DNA of 64,000 nt from Leptolyngbya sp. BC1307. Its GTDB lineage: Bacteria > Cyanobacteriota > Cyanobacteriia > Phormidesmidales > Phormidesmidaceae. The translations under genes were made by a program, and so were the position numbers. The DNA lies in NCBI RefSeq assembly GCF_002286735.1, contig NZ_NRTA01000004.1, positions 124,001-188,000 on the forward strand, read 5' to 3'. Shown here piece after piece: positions 59,755-64,000 of the stretch; the first letter of the stretch is position 1, and each line of letters begins with the position of its first letter. The notes under the pieces are model-generated. The model worked only from the letters and a program-made list of their open reading frames with translations. It did not search any database and had not been told where the DNA came from.

Positions 59755-61437
59755 CTAGGTAGCCGGTACGGGCACACCGTGCTCATAGAGTTCCGGCGGA
59801 TCTTCTTCAGCAATGTAGCCCAGACCGTAGTCATAGGGACCCGTTTTCAGCACGGGCAGCTCTTCAAAGTTCTCAATGGCCGGTGGCGAAAGGGTCTGCC
59901 ACTCCAGCGTGAGGGCGCGCCAGGGGTTGGCTGGGGCTTTAGGCCCATAGCGCCAGCTCCACGCCGCATTGATCAAGAAGGGAATGGTCGAGACCGCCAT
60001 GATATAGGAGCCAATCGTCGCCAGCACGTTGAGATCGGTGAACTGCGGATCGTATAGAGCAATCCGGCGGTTCATGCCCATCAGCCCGAGTTCATGCATG
60101 GGCATGAAGGTGAGGTTCATGCCGACAAAGGTCAGGGCAAAGTGAACCTTGCCCCAAAACTCATTCATCATATGCCCGGTCATCTTAGGGAACCAGTGGT
60201 AGACCGCCATGAAGACGCCGAAGACCGAAGCCCCAAACAGCACATAGTGAAAGTGAGCCACCACAAAGTAAGTGTCGTGAACGTGAATGTCGAAGGGCAC
60301 CGCCGCGAGCATCACGCCGCTGATACCGCCGATCAAAAAGAGCGCAATAAAACCCATGGCAAACAGCATGGCACTGGTAAAAGCGATTTTGCCGCGCCAG
60401 AGCGTAGCCACCCAGCCAAACACCTTGATCCCGGTCGGTACCGCAATCACCATGGTGGTGATCATAAAGAACATCCGCAGCCAGGGCGGGGTGCCGCTAG
60501 TAAACATATGGTGCGCCCAGACAATCAGGCCCAAGAAGCTGATGACGATAGAGGAGTAGGCGATCGCCCGGTAGCCAAAAATCGGCTTACGCGCATGGAC
60601 TGACACCACCTCACTAATCGCCCCAAACAGCGGCAGCACAAAGATATACACCGCCGGGTGAGAGTAAAACCAAAACATATGCTGGTAAACCACCGGGTTA
60701 CCGCCGCCCGTGGGGTTAAAAAAGGCAGTCCCGGCGAACAGATCAAACGAGAGCAAAATGAGCGCCCCGGCCAGCACTGGCGTACTGATGAGGATCAGCA
60801 GAGAGGTCGCGATCATCGCCCAGCAAAACAGGGGCATATCGGTCAGCGTCATGCTAGGTACGCGCATCTTTAAGATGGTGACCAAAAAGTTGATCCCACC
60901 CAAAATAGAGGCCGTTCCTCCTACCAGGAGGCTCATAATCCAGATGCCTTCACCCAGCATGCCGGTCGTCAGGCTAAGCGGTGGGTAAGAGGTCCAGCCT
61001 GCCTGCGGCGGCTCGAAGAAAAAGCTGCTGATTAGCAACAGGCCAGAAGGCGGAATCAGCCAAAATGCTATGGCATTCAGCCTCGGGAAAGCCATATCCC
61101 GTGCCCCAATCATCAAAGGTATCAGGTAATTCGCTAGTCCTGCGCCCGCTGGCACAATCCACAAAAACAGCATCACCGTGCCATGCAGCGTTAGCAGACC
61201 GTTATACACATCGGGCGTAACAATATCGGGGGCCGGCGTTGCCAGCTCTGTGCGCATCACCGTCGCTAGCGAGCCGCCAACCAGATAAAAGAAAAAGGCC
61301 GTCACCAGATATTGAATCCCAATAACCTTGTGATCGGTACTAAAGGTGAAATAGTCAGTCCACTTGCGTTCGTTGCCCAAGAGCATAGGAATCTCTGATG
61401 GGGCGGCGGGCGCTTTTGCCTCTGGAGTTACTGTCAT
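59755..61437 (-). CDS. ctaD: Cytochrome c oxidase subunit I (A2-type haem-copper oxidase)
   Basis: Catalytic subunit reducing oxygen at a heme a3-CuB site and pumping protons. The 560-residue protein has twelve hydrophobic helices. The CuB ligand and cross-linked Tyr region is seen as FWFYSHPAVYIFVLP: Tyr-Ser replaces the Glu of HPEVY, the marker of A2-type oxidases. The further CuB His pair is in VWAHHMFTSG, and heme ligands in VAHFHYVLFG. The N-terminal 25 residues are Ala/Pro-rich. Upstream of ctaD lies ctaC with 120 bp between, and ctaE follows, so all three share strand and order. Confidence 0.97.
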   Translation of the reverse strand: MTVTPEAKAPAAPSEIPMLLGNERKWTDYFTFSTDHKVIGIQYLVTAFFFYLVGGSLATVMRTELATPAPDIVTPDVYNGLLTLHGTVMLFLWIVPAGAGLANYLIPLMIGARDMAFPRLNAIAFWLIPPSGLLLISSFFFEPPQAGWTSYPPLSLTTGMLGEGIWIMSLLVGGTASILGGINFLVTILKMRVPSMTLTDMPLFCWAMIATSLLILISTPVLAGALILLSFDLFAGTAFFNPTGGGNPVVYQHMFWFYSHPAVYIFVLPLFGAISEVVSVHARKPIFGYRAIAYSSIVISFLGLIVWAHHMFTSGTPPWLRMFFMITTMVIAVPTGIKVFGWVATLWRGKIAFTSAMLFAMGFIALFLIGGISGVMLAAVPFDIHVHDTYFVVAHFHYVLFGASVFGVFMAVYHWFPKMTGHMMNEFWGKVHFALTFVGMNLTFMPMHELGLMGMNRRIALYDPQFTDLNVLATIGSYIMAVSTIPFLINAAWSWRYGPKAPANPWRALTLEWQTLSPPAIENFEELPVLKTGPYDYGLGYIAEEDPPELYEHGVPVPAT

Positions 61438-61557
61438 AAACGCTTTCAGTCGTTACGGCTAAAGTGTCAGGTAAATACTAAAGTCAGGAAAATATGGGGC
61501 GCTCGTCTCTCGTACTCATTTCTCGTACTTATTTCTAAGCGCCAGAGCAGAGTTTGT

Positions 61558-62568
61558 CTAGCCAGGGTGGTGCAGATGCTGGCCATGTGTCGCCACGCTA
61601 TGCAGAGAGGCTAGGCTTTCGGGCGCGACTGCCAGCTGCATCGGCGCTACAAAGTTGCCCAGATATTCAGCGTCAGTGCGCTCGGCTGGCGGCGCAGGGA
61701 GATTAGCGATCGCCGTGTCGCCCCCGACCATCGCAGTCAGCCGGCTATCGACCCAGGCCGCATAGTCATCGGCAGAGTGAACGATAATCTGAGTGCGCAT
61801 GCCGCCGTGGTAGGGGCCGCACAGCTCAGCGCAGACAACCGGATAGCTCCCTTCGCGAATAGCGTTAAACGCCAGCTTGGTCTCCTGCCCGGGAATCATG
61901 TCCTGCTTAATCCGAAACTCAGGTAGCCAAAAGGCGTGGAGCACATCTTCAGCGTTGAGATTCAGCGTGACTGGCATGTGAGAAGGAACATGCAGTTCGC
62001 CGTCTACGATGCCGTTAGGGTAGGTAAAGATGAAGGCATACTGCAAGCCTTTAACGTCTACTGCCAGGGTCGGTTCACTTGCCATTCCGGGCATGACGCC
62101 CATACCGGCCTTACTCAGCAGCGAATCGCCCGAGAGCGAATCAGGCGCGTAGGCCACCTGCACGGCTTTCGCGCTTGCGGGTGACATATCGTGATTCATC
62201 AGCTCCAAGCCACCCATGCGGCTGTAAATATCGAAGCTGTAAATAGAGATACCGAGTACGACGACCGCCGGGATCGCTGTCCACAAAATCTCTAAAGGAA
62301 TATTGCCTTCTAGATGCTCCCCGTCGCCCATGTCACCTTCGCGGCGACGAAAGCGAACAGCGGCTACCACCAGCGCTCCCTCGACCAGCAAAAACAGGCC
62401 AAAGCCAATAGTCATCATCGTGTTGAACAGCCCGTCTACCAGCTCAGCTTCGCTGGAAGCCGCCACTGGCATCAGGCCGTGGTTTTGGCCGTACCATAGG
62501 CTGGCCAAGGTAACGAATATACCTACTAAAAGAGTCACAATCGAGCTGGGAATATTCACAGGATTCAT
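61558..62568 (-). CDS. ctaC: Cytochrome c oxidase subunit II
   Basis: It binds the CuA centre and receives electrons from cytochrome c6 or plastocyanin. The 336-residue protein has a hydrophobic N-terminus, a second helix at about residues 47-70 (MTIGFGLFLLVEGALVVAAV) and a third at about 95-112 (TAIPAVVVLGISIYSF). The CuA ligands are in AEDVLHAFWLPEF (His) and PVVCAELCGPYHGGM (two Cys, His, Met, plus the backbone Glu site). The C-terminal 50 residues, after QIIVHSADDYAAWVDS, are a variable His-bearing tail. First gene of ctaCDE; its start is divergent from ctaA with 596 bp between. Confidence 0.96.
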   Translation of the reverse strand: MNPVNIPSSIVTLLVGIFVTLASLWYGQNHGLMPVAASSEAELVDGLFNTMMTIGFGLFLLVEGALVVAAVRFRRREGDMGDGEHLEGNIPLEILWTAIPAVVVLGISIYSFDIYSRMGGLELMNHDMSPASAKAVQVAYAPDSLSGDSLLSKAGMGVMPGMASEPTLAVDVKGLQYAFIFTYPNGIVDGELHVPSHMPVTLNLNAEDVLHAFWLPEFRIKQDMIPGQETKLAFNAIREGSYPVVCAELCGPYHGGMRTQIIVHSADDYAAWVDSRLTAMVGGDTAIANLPAPPAERTDAEYLGNFVAPMQLAVAPESLASLHSVATHGQHLHHPG

Positions 62569-63164
62569 TACAGATCGTGAATAGATCTGTTGCTTTCAAC
62601 GTATGAGCGAGGTGTACCGATAGGCGAGGGTTCAGAATGCCTCATCGCCTATCTCAAGGTAGCGTTCTTTTGAAAGATATGAGCGCTTTTCCTAGCCACC
62701 TCTGTTCCCTTAATATTTTCTCTAGAATTTATTCGGCAGATAACGCTGACAAATCTTCATTAAACAAGCTTAAAGTTAGCTGAGGCCTCATTTCTACGGT
62801 CTCAATCTCTACTGTGTAAAAAAGCGTCTGGCCTCATCCCTGCTGTATAGCGGACTACGTCAGCTTCATTGCGTGCGTCTACTCTCTGGCTCACTGCTTG
62901 AGAGACTGCTGCCTGACCTCAGGGCTATTAAGGGTTAACCTCCACCCCAAAGAAATAAAAGAAGCAGAGCTAATTGTTAAGCAACATTAAACGCAGCCGT
63001 CACTATCAAAAGAAAATGTCTACAACAAGAGAATATCCGGCTGCTCGCGTTATATTTTCATCGAGAGGAAATTTGACCGGGACAAGTCACAAACTTTGAA
63101 AAGTTTGGTAGCCAATTCTCTATTTTCGCCCGGTCGTTACGCCCTAACCCCCGCTTTGATCCCT
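62569..63164. other. Divergent ctaC-ctaA promoter region
   Basis: 596 bp without a supported gene. It is AT-richer than the flanks, as expected for two promoters and long leaders. A 16-bp inverted repeat at 63091-63106 (see separate entry) lies on the ctaA side. No tRNA or known RNA was recognised. Confidence 0.5.
63091..63106. promoter_or_regulatory. Palindrome upstream of ctaA
   Basis: AAACTTTGAAAAGTTT: arms AAACTTT and AAAGTTT around GA, 58 bp before the ctaA start. It could be an operator or part of a leader hairpin. Confidence 0.45.
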
Positions 63165-64000
63165 ATGGCAAATCCCAGTTTTTCGAGCCCGTCCCTTTCT
63201 CCATCGGCTGCTCCCAACTTGGCTGCAAAAGATTCGTCAGCTCAAACGCTGATTCGAAGATGGATATGGAAGATGGCGATCGCCACGCTCGCCCTGATGG
63301 CCGTCGGCAGCGCTACCCGCGTCATGAATGCGGGTTTGGCCTGCCCCGACTGGCCGCTGTGCTACGGTCAGCTCGTGCCGACCGCTCAGATGAATTTGCG
63401 GGTGTTTTTAGAGTGGTTTCACCGGCTAGATGCTTCTTTAATTGGACTGATGGCGATTGGCTTAGTGGGACTGAGCGGCTGGTATCGGCGATCGCTGCCT
63501 GCCTGGTTACCCTGGTCTGCGGTCGGCGCTCTGTTTTTGATTGTGGTGCAGGGCCTGCTGGGGGGTCTGACCGTGATTGAGCTACTGCGATTTGACATTG
63601 TCACCGCGCACCTGGGCACGGCGCTGCTATTTTTCAGCACACTGCTGATTATCGGCACGGCGCTAATGCCCTACAAGCCCGCTGGCAACGTCGGCAAACT
63701 ACCCTGGCTCGGGCTAGCGGCGGCGCTGCTGGTATACGCTCAGAGCATTATTGGCGGGTTGGTAGGCTCTCGCTGGGCCGCACATCAGTGCTTCGGCCTG
63801 GCAGACCTGTGCAATGTGATGAATACTCACATGGCTGGGGTCGTGCCACCGACGCTGACAGTTTTAGCTCTGGTTGTGGCCGTATGGCGAACGCCTGCTC
63901 TTGACCAGTGGCTACGCGGCTTGGCCAATGCTGCAGGGCTGTTGTTGCTGCTGCAGATTGCGCTGGGTGTGGCCACCTTTAAGCTGCGGCTACAGGTAGA
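63165..64000 (+). CDS. ctaA: Heme A synthase CtaA (3' end cut by window)
   Basis: Hydroxylates the methyl group of heme O to form heme A for the ctaCDE oxidase. From ATG 63165 the frame stays open to the window edge (278 residues). After a Ser/Pro-rich leader it reads IATLALMAVGSATRVMNAGLACPDWPLCYGQ (about residues 39-69; key parts GSATRVMNAGLACPDWP), then EWFHRLDASLIGL with the heme-binding His, FDIVTAHLGTALLFF, LVYAQSIIGGLVGS, and NTHMAGVVPP. The AGLxCPDWPxC and HR motifs are the family signature. It is divergent from ctaC, the common cyanobacterial arrangement; ctaB may follow outside the window. Confidence 0.95.
   Translation, partial: MANPSFSSPSLSPSAAPNLAAKDSSAQTLIRRWIWKMAIATLALMAVGSATRVMNAGLACPDWPLCYGQLVPTAQMNLRVFLEWFHRLDASLIGLMAIGLVGLSGWYRRSLPAWLPWSAVGALFLIVVQGLLGGLTVIELLRFDIVTAHLGTALLFFSTLLIIGTALMPYKPAGNVGKLPWLGLAAALLVYAQSIIGGLVGSRWAAHQCFGLADLCNVMNTHMAGVVPPTLTVLALVVAVWRTPALDQWLRGLANAAGLLLLLQIALGVATFKLRLQV

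Noticed and set aside
62569-63164. A small gene in the ctaC-ctaA spacer
   Set aside because: Only short frames without a ribosome site or a protein-like pattern occur.
1-64000. tRNA, rRNA or known riboswitch genes
   Set aside because: Spacers longer than 100 bp were read on both strands; no cloverleaf with a TTCRANNC-type T-arm, no rRNA sequence and no named riboswitch core was recognised. Short or unusual ones may have been missed.

Overview
The window is a piece of a cyanobacterial chromosome. The palindrome GCGATCGC (HIP1) recurs throughout genes and spacers, and the gene set is cyanobacterial: an Omp85-lpxC-fabZ-lpxA-lpxB block, fraC-fraD-fraE septal-junction genes, a CyaB-type GAF-GAF-PAS adenylate cyclase, a DesC-type desaturase, ctaCDE with a divergent ctaA, and several small cyanobacteria-specific hypothetical families. 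The fra genes suggest a filamentous or chain-forming relative, but this is inference. No rRNA, tRNA or CRISPR array was recognised.

Layout. 1-4.6 kb: the 3' part of a fused hydantoinase/5-oxoprolinase, an orphan allophanate-hydrolase C-terminal domain and a zinc-free quinone-oxidoreductase-like enzyme. 4.7-8.1 kb: adenylate cyclase and purC. 8.4-14.8 kb: outer-membrane biogenesis (Omp85, then lipid A genes lpxC, fabZ, lpxA, lpxB). 15-17 kb: an ExbB/ExbD energy-transduction pair and ilvN. 17-22.6 kb: a family 2 glycosyltransferase, two small conserved proteins, an alpha/beta hydrolase-fold protein without its nucleophile, a sulfotransferase-like protein and a double-domain corrinoid adenosyltransferase. 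22.8-27.5 kb: fraCDE, bracketed by a frameshifted PIG-V-like mannosyltransferase pseudogene and an intact GT22-like mannosyltransferase. 27.6-30.5 kb: larE overlapping a glycogen debranching enzyme. 30.5-33.6 kb: an iron-uptake operon futA-piuC-futC without a permease. 33.8-37 kb: carB.

37-48.9 kb is the accessory part. It holds two copies of a dispersed ~100-bp repeat, a six-unit 42-bp tandem repeat, a small helical protein ending in an amyloid-like motif, and, in the same reading frame after one TGA, an NB-ARC/TPR (NLR-like) protein. Next comes desC, divergent from a TetR regulator fused to a degenerate tyrosine-recombinase domain, with two matching 17-bp palindromes in the shared promoter region. 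Then come a SnoaL-like protein, a membrane protein, and katG set between decayed ISL3 and IS630 elements.

49-58 kb: a CodB-like permease, a DUF2993 lipoprotein, the two-gene TIGR02587/TIGR02588 pair, a J-domain/pentapeptide-repeat protein, a family 5 solute-binding lipoprotein and glgX. 58-64 kb: a trypsin-like protein with an altered serine motif, then the aa3-type oxidase genes ctaE, ctaD, ctaC, and divergently ctaA (heme A synthase), cut by the window end.

A recurring theme is perfect short tandem duplication (11-42 bp, 2-6 copies) in at least nine places, in spacers, decayed elements and once in frame inside katG. The most promising leads are the TGA-split NLR-like unit, the TetR-recombinase fusion with its palindromes, and this duplication pattern.
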